A DNA stretch of 64,000 nt from Ehretia macrophylla (taxonomy: Eukaryota; Streptophyta; Magnoliopsida; Boraginales; Ehretiaceae). Position numbers and translations under genes: made by a program. The notes under the pieces are model-generated. The model saw nothing but the letters and a program-made list of their open reading frames with translations. It ran no database searches and was not told where the DNA came from. The stretch spans positions 53,482,917 to 53,546,916 of the forward strand of contig CM075773.1 in NCBI GenBank assembly GCA_037974665.1, written 5' to 3'. Positions 36,497-48,686 of the stretch are shown piece by piece (the first letter of the stretch is position 1; every line of letters begins with the position of its first letter).

Positions 36497-38668
36497 TGTA
36501 ATGACTTGATCAATCGTAGGACCAAGTGGTGCCATATTATTCTCCCAATTAATTATGGATAAGTGGTTATTGATATTTTGGGTAAATAAAATTAATGATA
36601 ATTATATTGAACTCCTATCAGGCTTATGACACTTTTAATAAATGAGGAAAAAAAGGGAGAATACGTTTTAGGGTTTCTTGAGTTCTCTGCTTCCTAACAA
36701 AAACCTACTGAAAGAAATAAACCTCTTCTTTAAGGAGACGAAATCAAAGAGGACATAGATACGATTGCATGTGGAAATTGAGATAGTATCAATCTGTGAT
36801 TTGGGGTAAGTTCTATTCCATAGTTTGATAAAAGTTTTTATCGTGGTTTTATAGTAATTACTATGATTGGAAAAAGGGGAGAAATAATTATTATTGGTAT
36901 GATTGAAGTAGGTTCTTGGAGAGTTAAGAGGGACTGGAACCAATTGTTTATTTAAGAGTTTGCAATTATTGGGTTAGAGGTAAGTGAAACTTTTCCTTGT
37001 CTGTATATTCGTTATTCGTATCGTAATGATCATACTAAGATGAATTAGACATGTCTCTATTGTACTATCCTGTTAGAATAAATAATTGTGAGTGATGAAT
37101 CTAAGATCTTGCTCCTAAAATTTATGTATTTTGTTATTCGTTAATGGTTTCCTAATTTTTCAATCCTGTCTTGTGTTCCTAATAGTGCCTAGGCATATCG
37201 TCATATTCCCGAATGTTGAATTTGCTTGATCGAAACCTACTGATAGTTTTGCAAACTTCCAAAAGCTTTTGTGATGTATATTTATTGCGTGGAACCCACA
37301 AAGCATTATTTTCTTTTATTTCTTTTTCTCCAAACTGTGCATATTGGCTGCAAAGTCAACTTTGTGCCTTTTTCTTAATTTGTAAGAATTGAAATCCAAA
37401 CAAAAAGTTGCAGTGGACTGCAACGAATATTTAACCAAAAAGAAAAAAAAAACTAGAACGAACGTGGTTTACTGATTTTATTTTTTTTTCTTTTTAAAAA
37501 AAATTGCTTTACTTACTGCAGCGACTTGATGCACGTATGGGTCGCTGCAGTCCAAATTTGTTTACTTTATCATTGTTTTCTTACTTACGTATTTATTTGA
37601 TTTAATAATATTATTATTATTTATTTATTTATTTATTTTACAACTTGAAAGAAAAATATCCTTTATATGCAGTATTTAATTTTCTATGGAATGTTATCTT
37701 CTACCGTTAAGTTCATTTAGTTTCATGCTAAACTGTATTTTGTGAAAAACAAACTAAGTTATTGAATGATTTAAACAAGTTCCCATTGACCTTTTGATTG
37801 TTATGTTCTATTTTCTTCCTTCTCGCATTGTCATTACTATGTGAGTAGTCCATGACGTCTCTAGTCATTTTCAGAATATTTTCTTGGCTGTGAACTACTA
37901 ATGGTACCAATACTGTTACGGTACCACTATACAGATACTGTTACTGTGTTAAATTTGCGGATACTGTTACCGCTATTAAATGATTTGGGGCCCCACACTT
38001 ACTGAACCGTAGCTGCACGGGTTAAATGTAGCCACAACTTTTATTATTTTTTAAATGTCTTATGCTTGTATATATATCTACACTATCAGTTTTTGGAATG
38101 CAACTGTAAATTAAGTTTTTGGTACCTTTTATGAATGTTGATAATGGTTTATGTTCCTATCAGATACGAGTCATTCTACAAGTCATATATTGTCAATCTC
38201 ACTTTGTATCATACTTCTAAGCTATTTGTTCATCTATCCTACCTTTTTGTTGTGGGATAAGTTCATTTACTGAGCTTTTGTTCGCTCATAAAATTTGTTT
38301 CCGGCTGCTTTCTTTGCAGTTAAAACAGAATAAGCGATAGAGTGTTGGACATCTGGATATGGTGGGCTAAGTTAGAGAGATTTCATTTTCTTCTTTGCTA
38401 TTGGTACTATCCAAGTGGGTTTATTTATGATTTTTCGATGAATGTAATATAGAGGATGTTGACCTCTTATTCTTATTGTGTTTGGAGATTGATTTTGTGG
38501 ATTTGTATTTTATTTTATTATTGGAGACTTGCTTAATTATTATGGTTTAGCGGCTCTGCATTATTTTGTTGTGGTTGTGCGCCTAGCGAGCTTGAGATGT
38601 TAGACTCTTAGGCACGCGGCAAGTTACGCACTAGGTCCTATTTCTGTAGCGGGATTTAAGGCGTGACA
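36497..38668 (+). repeat. 3' LTR
   Basis: Starts TGTAATGACTTGA and ends AGGCGTGACA. It is nearly identical to the 5' LTR throughout, and the ATATC duplication follows at 38669-38673. The close match indicates a fairly recent insertion compared with the decayed remnants around it. Confidence 0.95.
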
Positions 38669-38673
38669 ATATC
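38669..38673. repeat. Target-site duplication ATATC, right copy
   Basis: Pairs with 29123-29127. On the minus strand this is GATAT, within the Gly-Asp-Ile codons of the B3 domain of the ARF-like gene. Confidence 0.95.
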
Positions 38674-39279
38674 TCCAGCAGTTAATCTCTTGGAAGTAAA
38701 AAAAGAATTCCATCCTTTTCCAAGACCTGTTCACTTCAACAATATTAGAATGTAAGTAGTTAAACTTTCAACTAATAGTTCATTATGTACCTCTAGTTGT
38801 ATATTTGAACCTCCATTCGATGCCATGTATATCTCTTGCAATCAATGGTGTTTCGGACATGTCCTGCTAAGTATATAATTAGACATAAGATTACATATCC
38901 ATATATATATATCTAAATTGAAATGACAAACCAAATGTAGAAAACCATACCCGGGAGCAAAGCATTTTTTAACATTTTTTGATTGGACACGTAACTCATA
39001 AGGTCGACGAGCATTAGTATCAGTTAAGACTCTAGAGAAAGAGCCAAATCTGACACTTGAAGTCTCAGCAGGACTGCTAGTTGGCTCAACTCTTGAAGTC
39101 TCAACTTCAGGCAACAAATGAATCCACATGTGCACATCATCACTTTGTTGTTCAGCCTAACAAAAAAATGGATCTTTAGCTCATGTATTATAAAATAATG
39201 AAATAACTATATACACCTGCAGACCTTGGGAAGCTATTATACAAAAAACTTGAGGCTGCAGGGAAGATTTCAAAGCAGA

Positions 39280-41685
39280 CTATTATGACTAGCGCGACGA
39301 AGTGATACAAAATTTTGTGCATTGTAACGTAGAACTTGGAGCAAAGTAGAACAGTGTCAACTTTGGATCGTAGAGATGCCTGATCCAATCTGTAGGTCTA
39401 TCATACAAATATCGTCTGCAAGAACTAAGATTGCCTTACAGATCACCATAGGTTTAACTGGAGCTCTATTATGCTAGGGAAGACTTGAGGTATTGTGACA
39501 AAGTGACCAAAATGATCAGTCCTATTAGTTTCTTCGACTAGTTCGTGTTGGTAATGCTTCCTAATACCATTTGATCAGCTGCAGAATCGCATAGGAGATA
39601 GAAAACCTGGAACTAGTACAAATTTCTGAATAGATTCTCGAGCAAATATACTACTACAGGTGTTTCAGATTTCTGTTACTAGAGTATGAAGATATGTTGA
39701 CATTCGAGATTCTTGGAACATCAACATGAGGAAACAGGATAGTGCGACAGAGCCCATCTAACTCTATATAGCTATGGAACCAAAGCTCAAAGAAGCAATA
39801 AGCTTCAAACAAGCTAATGCATCGGTGAAGCCTAATCAGTTCATGAGGTACTTGGATCTACATAAGTTATTAAGCTTGGGCAGACCCTATTGAAGGAGTT
39901 ACGTTGTCTGACTATTCAGTTTCAGAAAATGTATAAGCCATAAAAATATGATCTACAAAGAAGATGATAGACAGATAGAGATTTCACTAACGACCTTCTC
40001 CTTTGAGTTGGAAGAGATATAGTTAGACATAAATTTTCACTTGCCTAACTTCCCATGGAACTGAGCATTATATTATATAACCTTTTGATAAGATCACTTG
40101 ATGATCCTACCACGTGCTAGGTCTGGAAACTAACCTCAATGTTTTGTTTTCGATTAGTAGTAAATAGGTAGGGATCTGGTCAAAACCACCAAGCACTACA
40201 AGGTGGTTTTTCCACAAGAGGGGAAAAAACCTCATTGGGCTTATCTAGATTACTAAATAGATGGCAGCCTAATGATCTAACTATTTCTGTACAAGCATAC
40301 TTTGGAACAATCTAAGCTTGTAAAACTAAGTGATCATCATGGACAATATGTTCCAGATTGACCATCTAATGCTTTAACAATTCACTAGGGCACCATACTC
40401 TACTTTTCAACATACTAAATTAGATAACCATGCACTGTACTGCACATGACTACAACACTTATATACTTTTCACACTGAACCCACAAAGAGTATACCTTAT
40501 ATCATGAGATTCAAATACTAATCATTTATAGCTGCCATTAAACATCTAAGATAAGAGTAAGATCAATTGTATCACTGGTTAAAAAGCAAAATCATTTAGC
40601 ACCTAAAGTCTGCGGCAAATAGGATAAAATTTTCAACTGTTGCATATCAACCCGGATCTTCCAATAACTCCAGATGTCATATCCACTGGTACTAGAATCC
40701 ATTAAGAGTCGACAAGTTTCATATAGGAAGTTCCTATACTGAAGTAACAGATTCACCAAATCATCTGTAGAAAAGTACTTTTTTTATTCTTTTTAATCAA
40801 AAAGACATCTTAATGCTCCTTATTTTTCACTGAAATTCTTCTGTAGGCAAACATTCAAATCCCCAATACATATGCAGGAAATCATCATATTATTGTAAGA
40901 TCTATGTTCGGAAGACAAGTGTCATGACATAGTTCTTATCCAATATTTAATTCCTATTATAAAACAAGGTCCAGAAAGGTAGATTATGGCAACACAATGT
41001 CTTTCATATTACAAGTTTGTGTGCAACCTAACTAAACAACACACTAAGGTGTTGCATAATGTTGACTTATGTGTCGTGTCTTGCAGCGTCACAAATGAAG
41101 ACATATAAGTTGAGATGTTAAATTAGGGAGTTCAATGCCTATTCTTGTCCTCATTCCTAAATGATCATTTCATTAGCGAGTTCAATGAGGAAAGAAGTGA
41201 CCTCGTCATTCCAATTCTAAAGTCCATTTTATTCTACTTAGATCAATTCCCAACTTAAGTTGCCATAGAAGCACATATTATCCCTGGGTTTTAAAGATCT
41301 TATGCTAAATACTACTCTCAAACACATAAAACAAGACCTATTGGAGTTACACAAGCCAACATCATGTGCATACATTGATATTCTTGAATCACTTTGGAGA
41401 TATACAAAATAGTTTATAAAGTTAATACAGATACATATATATCTTTAATGGTATATATACCGCATTACAGAGCAAGTAGGAAAGACCTTACCAGAAGCAA
41501 AACATCCATGACACTACAAAGTATCATCGGAGACAGATTGAAAATTGATTGATTAGAGTCATCTATAGAGCACTGTAAGTTTAAAAAAAAAAAAGAAAAA
41601 AAAAAAAGTTAGCCAAAAATCCAAACAATGTTAATGTTGATTCTTTTCAACTATAGACATAATTGCATTTTGCTAATTAACATAC
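39280..41685 (-). other. Large intron of the ARF-like pseudogene
   Basis: A 2.4-kb gap lies between the KVYYIPQGYLEQ exon and the next exon. It is not coding. The text looks like decayed repeats, but I could not assign a family. Confidence 0.45.
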
Positions 41686-41795
41686 TTGCTCTAGATAACC
41701 CTGTGGAATGTAATACACTTTATCTCCAATCTTTGGCAAATATACGAATGGGCCAGCAATGGCCTGCCATAACTCTCTGTGGAGATCATCGTCAC

Positions 41796-43599
41796 CTGAA
41801 AATAACTCCAAGAAACAGATAAATTAGACATTATTGTAAAGCAATGAAACAAAAACAAAAATTCAACGCAATCACTATTTTCATGGAATAAAGGATCTTT
41901 TGATCAAGCTAGAGATCGAGTCCTTGAGAAACATCTTCTACCAAATCTTGATGAGGCATTTGTTGTTATTAGAGGTGAAGAGAACAAGAAGGAACTTATA
42001 TGCAGAAATATAGAGACAGAGAGAGAATGAAAATATCTGTAACTGAATTGTATTTCACACATATTTATGTTACACTTTACAAGTATTTATAGCTTCAGCT
42101 TGCCTTAGAGCTAAGCTGGTCATTAGCTGTCATGTTAGTTGCTAAACTAACTTGATCAGTCTCTAACTGTTCTATCTAACAGATACATAAGCTACATTGA
42201 TATAGCCAGACTACTGTCCTTATCATTATAGGTGCCAAAACCACGGAAGGTGGAGAAGCAACAATAGAAAATTATGCATTTACTGTGACAAAGCCTATTG
42301 GTAACAATAAATTTCAAGACAAGGACAAACTTAGGTGTAACTACTGCAATAAACAGGAAGTAAATTCTTTTCAAAACACGTGATGGAGCAATGTCACGAG
42401 GTACATCAATGAATTCTAAGATTTTAAGGCAAGGAATAAAAATAGATATAAATCAAGGGGAGACAATGATAAATGTAAAGCGTAAGCATGAGATACGAAT
42501 TTAACATCTTTATGCTCCAATTAAAAGGATCTTCTCATATAAAAGAGATTTTTAGTGTATATTTAAAAGGTCACGTGAATAAGTAACAAAGTGGACCTAA
42601 AATAAGTAACAGGGTGGGGCAATTCTCAAACAATAACGTGCATGCAAGGGTATTGTAATTTGGCAGTGGAGACAAAAGCTTTTCGAATTTTACTTCATAA
42701 AGTAGGCCATGGCATAGAATGATAATCAAGAATTATTTTATGGAAGGAAAAGGAACCAACACTACATGAACCAATTATGAGTAGCAAATCATTAGCATAA
42801 GATTTCAAGCATGGTTGAGATGCATTTTTCATGAAATTGGGATAGGAATATTTCATGTGAAGAAAATATGACTTTTGTATTTGATAAGAAAAAGGCAGCC
42901 AAGCATGGACAAGAAAACCTTAATTTATGCATTAGCATTGATTCAATGTGGGTAGTGGTTAAGCAGAACGACTATTTCAAGATAGCGGGAATAAGAAACC
43001 CAAGATGATAAACTACATCAGGCCGAAAGCAAAACGCAAAGCAATGAGTCATTCTCATTTCTAGCTAAGATAATTCAAAAATAAGCATAACAATCAGATA
43101 GAATAAACTCATATTGATGTTTTAACAAAGAAGGTAGGAGGAAAAAGAATATCATATTTGACACAAAAAGACCAAAATAAATTACTTTGAAAACAGGGGA
43201 GCTCTTTAAGAAGCAATAATTTCAAATAAACTCGTTTGTAGAGATGGAATAACATCAACACTGGGGATAATTATAAAATCACTAATGACTGGAACATACT
43301 ATATATGTATCTATATGTATATGTATATATGTATGTATACAAGTGTATAAATGTATGTATTGGAGAGCAGTAAACACAATGATTTCTTGATCAAGTATTA
43401 AAACAATCACTGTAAAATCACTAATGACTAGAACATACATGTGCTTTGCAAGATTACAGTAATCAAGCTAGGGTTTAGTCCAACGTGAAAAAACTTTAAT
43501 TCCAATTGTGAACACGTCAAGAGAGAAAACAATTGCAGAGAAGACAATGATTTCTTGATCGACTATTACAGCAATTACAGTAACTTTAAGAGTATATAC
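41796..43599 (-). other. First intron of the ARF-like pseudogene
   Basis: A 1.8-kb intron splits a Ser codon between exon 1 (donor GTATAT at 43599-43594) and exon 2 (acceptor ...TTTTCAG). It holds the copia-like gag fragment at 41888-42365 and an AT/TATG-rich microsatellite near 43300-43345. Confidence 0.5.
41888..42365 (+). mobile_element. Ty1/copia gag fragment, interrupted
   Basis: A plus-strand frame at 41891-42005 reads FDQARDRVLEKHLLPNLDEA and continues into VVIRGEENKK, the style of plant copia gag. It resumes at about 42240-42365 with a segment ending LRCNYCNK, the start of a zinc knuckle. Between them are about 230 AT-rich bases with TGTTAG...TAACA words, possibly an LTR piece. It is only a fragment and has no pol. 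Confidence 0.5.
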
Positions 43600-44144
43600 T
43601 TGTAGTCGCCATATGAGAGTTCTTGATGGTATCGCGAACAATGTCTTTTCCGCCAAGTTCACTTGTAGAATACGCTTTTGAGTTTGAACTATGTAATGTG
43701 GTAACGGGCAAATTTCTGTTTGTTTTAACAATAAAATGCTCGTGTGATTTGTACATGGGTTATTACGTACTAATACGTATATGTTGCTAGTATGGGGTTT
43801 TGGATTTAAAATGTAATTTGTCACGTTCCAAACTTAAGGAATGATTAAAAGTGATCAAATCCGTTGTTACTCTTATAATAAGTTTTATTGTCGCTGATCC
43901 ACTGTTATTACAACCATCGCATATAAATTGTAGATATATTAGTACGCTGACTGACACCCCTTTCCCTTGCCCTTTCTTTGGTCAAAAGGCATAAAAATAT
44001 TTTGACAGTACGATTATTTAACATAAAAATTAATGTATGAAGTAAAGATATAAATAATTATAAAAGAAACCAACCATAACGAATGAATTTCTCGAAAGCT
44101 GGATAAGGTTTGCATTTCAATTCTTGATCACTATGAAAGTACAA

Positions 44145-44157
44145 CTGGTTGCTTTTT
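44145..44157. repeat. LINE target-site duplication, left copy
   Basis: CTGGTTGCTTTTT, identical to 50088-50100. Because the LINE poly(A) tail is a T-run here, the exact right limit of this copy within the T-run is ambiguous. Confidence 0.85.
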
Positions 44158-44206
44158 TTTTTTTTTTTTGGTCAAAATGCAAACTATTATAAATAGAAAA
44201 AAAGTT

Positions 44207-47200
44207 CTAGCCAACCCCGGTCAGGGAAGTGGCATTACATTTGTCTTTACATAGGATAATAAATAAATCCAAAGGTGGGTTAGCAACCCAATCAAAAGGC
44301 AAAGGTCTATTCCTAGCTTGAATCGTAAGCCAATTGGCTGCCTGGTTTGAGTCCCTGTTAATAAGCTTAACTGAACAATGCGGGGAAATGAGGTACAAAT
44401 TGTTGGCATCTTTAATAATGTTGTCAATCCTCCAATTGGAGTGGTCAACTGTATTCACCAAGTCAACAACTGTTTTGCAATCCGATTCAATAGCAAACCG
44501 GTTAAACCCCATGATTTTGGCGAGATGGCATGCTTCCTTGAATGCCAAGGCTTCAGCGTGGACTGCAGACTCGCAGAGACATTGCTTAGTAGTATCTCCA
44601 ATGAGTAAGCCGAACTGGTTTTTACACAAGACTGCAAGGCCAACAGGTTTACCACAGTCCAAGAAAGAAGTATCATAGTTGAAAGTAACAGAACTAGGGC
44701 CAGGAGCAATCCAGGAACTGGGTAAAGCTTGAGGAGAAGTACTCCGATGATGAAACCCATAATTGGGTGTTGAGATTTGTGTAGACCGAAGCTCTTGTGC
44801 CTGATGGAGAGAGGTAGAGATTGCATGTGCAGGATTAGGTTGCTTGTTTTCAAATTTGAGCTTGTTCCTACCATTCCAAATATTCCAGCAAATAAAGGCA
44901 ACAAGGGAGCAATCATCATCATAATGCAGAGAATTCTTCTTGCAAGATTGAAAAATATCCCAAAGCCAAATATCAAACATGTTAATAGAAGTAGCATTAG
45001 TAACAATCTGTAACGGAGAACCAAAGCAACATAAATGACTCCAAGGACATAATAAAAGGATATGCTCAATAGTCTCGATGTCTGAGTGACAAATATGGCA
45101 TAAAGGAGAGGGGATACAATGCCTAGCATAAAGGTTTGCATTCAAAGGCAATGCATTGTTGCATGCCCTCCAAAGGAAACATTTAGTCTTTGGGGGAATC
45201 TTACAGCCCCAGATTGCTCTCCACAAAGGTTTGGGAATGATGAGAGATGAACTAGCCCTAGTACTGGGAGCCTTATTAGCAAGATTAAGAGCACTACGGT
45301 ACCCACTTTTAACAGAATAATTGTCATTAGCACAAAAAGGCCAAACCAGTTTATCAGTAGAGGGATTATGGGGAAGGGAGATACTCATAATTTTTCTAGC
45401 AATATTATTAAAGAAAAGGGCATTTATTAAATTTTCATTCCAGCTATGGCCATTTTTCATAATGAGGTCCTTTACATATTCAAAAGCATAACCAAATGAT
45501 TTATAGAGGTGAGGGTGATCAAAGACCCAATGATCATTCCAAACGTTAACGTTGGCACCACTACCAATCCTCCAAAAAGCATTATGCTTTATGAGATCTC
45601 TCCCTGCAAGGAGACTTGACCAACTCCAAGAGGCTTCTTGCGGCTTAGAAGCGTTCCAAAGGCTCGAATGAGGATAATATATTATTTTGAGAACACAAGC
45701 GACCAGTGAATTAGGGGATTTAAGAAGCCTCCAAGATTGACTGCCGATAAGGGCCAAGTTTATAGCTTCAAAATCTCTAAACCTAAGCCCTCCTTCAAAT
45801 TTTCCAAGGGAGATTGTATTCCAATTAGCCCAATGGATTCTTTTTTTACCATTTGATCCGCACCAGAATTGGGCAACAGAAGAGCAAAGTTTTTGATTGA
45901 AAGATCTTGAAAATTTAAAGATGGACATGGCATACTGTGGGATGGATTGAAGGACAGATTTAATTATGACCTCTTTACCCCCATCAAAGAGAAGATTTTG
46001 TTTCCAACCCTTCGTTTTTGCATTGATTTTTTCAAGAATCCAGTTGAAAGAAGATGATTTGGATCTCCCCCAATGGGTAGGGATCCCAAGATATTTTCCA
46101 ATGTTGGGCAATTAGGGGATACCAAGAATAGTGCAAGCATGATCCCTCAAATGATTCGGAGTGCAGGAGCTAAAGCAAATTGTAGACTTATTGAGATTAA
46201 TACTTTGTCCAGAGGCAAAGCAGTAGTGGTATAAGGCTTCCTTAAGAGCAAAAGCATCTTTATCCCAAACCCTAACTAAGAAAAGGGAATCGTTAGCAAA
46301 AAGACGGTGAGTTAGCGTAGGGCAAAACCTAGCTAATTTGATGCCTTGAAAATCCCATCTTTTTACATGATAATTGATAAGGCTAGAAAAAGCTTCGGTG
46401 AGGAGAGAGAATAAGAAGGGAGATAACGGATCAACTTGTCTAAGACCCCTTTGAGGTACAAAAAAAAGGTAGGGGCTTACCATTAAAAACAATGCTATAT
46501 GAGACGGTTTTGACACATTGTATGACTAGGTTAGTCCATCTAGCATGGAAGCCCAGCTTGGGGAGTAGACACTCCAGAAAATCCCATTCGACTTTATCGA
46601 AGGCTTTGTTCATGTCCTATTTAATGGCAGCAAAGTGCTTCAAGGTGTTTTTCTTTTTTTTTTCTTGAGGAAAAAAGCAACTTCTTGTGCAATGAGAATA
46701 TTATCTTGAATGGCCCTGCCTTTTATGAAGGCACTTTGAGTGGGGGAGATAAGATCATTCATAAATGGTTTTAAGCGAAGAACAAGTAATTTGGAAAAAA
46801 TCTTATAGCAAAAATTAGAGCAGCTAATAGGCCTGAAATGAGAAACAAGATAGGGACTGCTGACTTTGGGAACAAGAGTGATCAAAGTTCTGTTTAAGTC
46901 ATTGAGCAGACAGTTCCCATGAAAAATATTACAGATGGCTTTAAAAGCATCATGCTGAATAATGTGCCAAAAATGGTAGTAGAAGAGCCCTGTGAAACCA
47001 TCAGGGCCATGAGCTTTAGATCCCCCTATGCTCCAGACAACACGGTTGACTTCCTCTAAGGTTGGGGGACGAAGGAGGTTAGCGTTAATGTCTTCCGAAA
47101 CGATAGGGGTAATATGATCAAGGATAGGATCAAAATTTCTTTGACCTACAGAATTATCAAGCCTCTGAAAGTGTGAACTGACGATGCTTTTGACCTCAAC

Positions 47201-48360
47201 AATATTATCAGTCTAGTCACCATTTTCTTTCTTAATCCTCAAAATTTTATTCCTACATTTTCTCTGAGTCGTGGTGGCATGAAAAGATAATGTATTTTTA
47301 TCTCCGCAGTAAAGCCATTTAACCCGAGATCGGGCAGGCCAATATTTTTCCTCTGTATCCCAAAGCCCCTCAATTTCAGCTATGATACAGTCAATTTCAT
47401 TTTGGTTATAAATATCCTAGGGGCGTTCTGAAGAATGGCCAGAAGAGAACGAAGTTGGGATATTTGTTTTTTAGAGTTTTTGAATTTTGCCTTGCTCCAA
47501 CGAGTTAAATCTTTTGAACACCGAGCAAGTTTTTTGTTTAAGATATTTTGAAGAGTATCAAAGCAGGGAAGTCTCCAAGATTTATCAATCATTTCCTCAC
47601 AAGACGGCTCATCAACCAAAAAATGCTCAAACTTAAATCTTTTCGGAAACAAGGAAAAAATATTGATGGTGTTAAGGATTAACGGGAAGTGATCTAACCC
47701 TAGTGCAGGATGGACAGCTACCCACGCATCAGGGAAAGAAACCCTCCAACAAGGATTACAAATAGCCCTATCAAGTCTCTCCCTAGTGACAGGCCCAACA
47801 TGCCTTCTATTGGACCAAGTGAATAACCCACCCTTAGATTCAAGCTCAAGAAGATTATTAGAGTTCATAAAATTAGTGAAGTAGTTTATTTGAGATTGGG
47901 GTTGGGGTCTTTTACCTGACTTCTTTGATTGTTGAGTAATGGCATTGAAGTCGCCGATAAGCAGCCACGGATCTGCCGCTCCTGGATTTAGCTCAGAAAT
48001 CTTCGACCATAGCATGATCCTATCCTTGTGCTTTGGGCATCTATAGATAAGAGCAAAGAACCACTTATTGGCTTTGTCATCAATGAGCTGGGTGTAGATA
48101 AAGTGTCGATCAAGACAAAGAACATCAAGATTGATATTTCCAATCCAAAGGATAAGCAACCCTCCTGAGAGTCCTGTTGGTGGAACATCCTACCAAAAAT
48201 TGTACCCAATTCTGCGAGCAAAAAGATGAATATGAGTTGTTTTCATCCTGGTTTCGAGAATGCCAATAATCTATGGTTTATTTTCTTCGATAAGATTCCT
48301 TAAGTAATGAATTGTCAAGGCAGAGCCAAGGCCTTGACAATTCCAGCTCAAGATCCTCAT
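44207..48360 (-). pseudogene. LINE ORF2: endonuclease, reverse transcriptase, RNase H (broken)
   Basis: The ATG at 48360 opens with MRILSWNCQGLG, the usual start of the apurinic-type endonuclease. Stops follow at 48273-48271 and 48192-48190. The endonuclease core (WLLIGDFNAI, LFTWSN, RLDRA, DHFPL) spans 48159-47380. A frame change lies near 47400, with further breaks between 47380 and 46520. Reverse transcriptase starts near 46885 (TLVPK, FRPISCSN, SAFIKGRAIQDN). Its active site reads FANDS, with Asn encoded at 46294-46292 where an Asp is expected. A TAA at 46114-46112 precedes the last 634-residue frame with zf-RVT (WRAIWGCKIPPKTKCFLWRA) and RNase H (AEALAFKEA, ESDCKTVVDLV). That last frame is fully open. 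Confidence 0.88.
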
Positions 48361-48686
48361 TGGACTCCCCGGGGCTATTCGTCGACAGACCCCGGGTTAA
48401 CAAAGGATGGTGATGATTCAGATACAACTAAGATTGAAGCTTTCTTTTTCTATCTTGGTTGGTGCTTTGGATTGTGGCTACTCGTCCCCATGTCGAATTG
48501 AAAAGATAAAGGGATGTCCACCAAACTTGTATCATTTGCAAGTGGTGTGGTATTAGAGCATATTGAATTTGGGGTTGTATGTTCAGAAGTTATATTAGTG
48601 GCTTATTTCTTGGAAACTGATGGTGAAATAGTGTTTGGAGATAATTTACGTTTTCCACAGGAGGTGATGGATATGGTTTCAATTTG

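Larger units (their letters stand above)
29128..38668 (+). mobile_element. Complete-length Ty3/gypsy retrotransposon (Tekay/Del type)
   Basis: A 9541-base element has long LTRs (29128-31328 and 36497-38668), a tRNA-Met-type primer site, a single gag-pol frame, a purine tract, and an ATATC duplication on both sides. Domain order is gag, CCHC zinc knuckles, protease, reverse transcriptase, RNase H, integrase and a chromodomain-like end, as in the Tekay/Del chromovirus group. The frame carries four nonsense codons and the reverse-transcriptase active site is altered, so this copy is not autonomous. It lies in plus orientation inside an exon of the minus-strand ARF-like gene. Confidence 0.95.
28185..43612 (-). 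pseudogene. AUXIN RESPONSE FACTOR-like gene, split by a retrotransposon
   Basis: Minus-strand gene. Exons: 43612-43600 (MATTS, codon split), 41795-41686 (ELWQAIAGP, KVYYIPQGYLEQ), 39279-39217, 39156-about 38950 (start of B3), about 38866-38791 (DMSETP, ARDIHGIEWRF), 38726-38669 joining 29122-29108 (GWNSFFTSKRLTAGD, then LVFLR), 29002-28859 (MRIGVRRA), 28770-28658 and 28606-about 28185 (KVRWDEP, WEVEP). These are the N-terminal signature, B3 DNA-binding domain and auxin-response region of ARFs, closest in style to ARF9/ARF12-like members. Most intron phases agree; only the exon 4 donor is unclear. The TPQRHLLTT-type stretch is absent. A Trp codon expected before RSLKVRWDEP is TAG (28604-28602). 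No PB1 domain follows; instead there is an unfamiliar helical tail (about residues after WEVEP) ending at another in-frame TAG. A gypsy element interrupts the B3 exon. Confidence 0.8.

Noticed and set aside
39188-39388. 66-codon minus-strand frame considered as an ARF exon in its own phase
   Set aside because: Another phase of the same stretch (39279-39217) fits the ARF order and both flanking intron phases better.
40194-40203. CACTACAAGG word as a possible left CACTA terminus for the end at 57155
   Set aside because: Similarity stops after CACTACAAG, and there is no subterminal repeat or matching three-base flank; the intervening 17 kb includes a whole gene.
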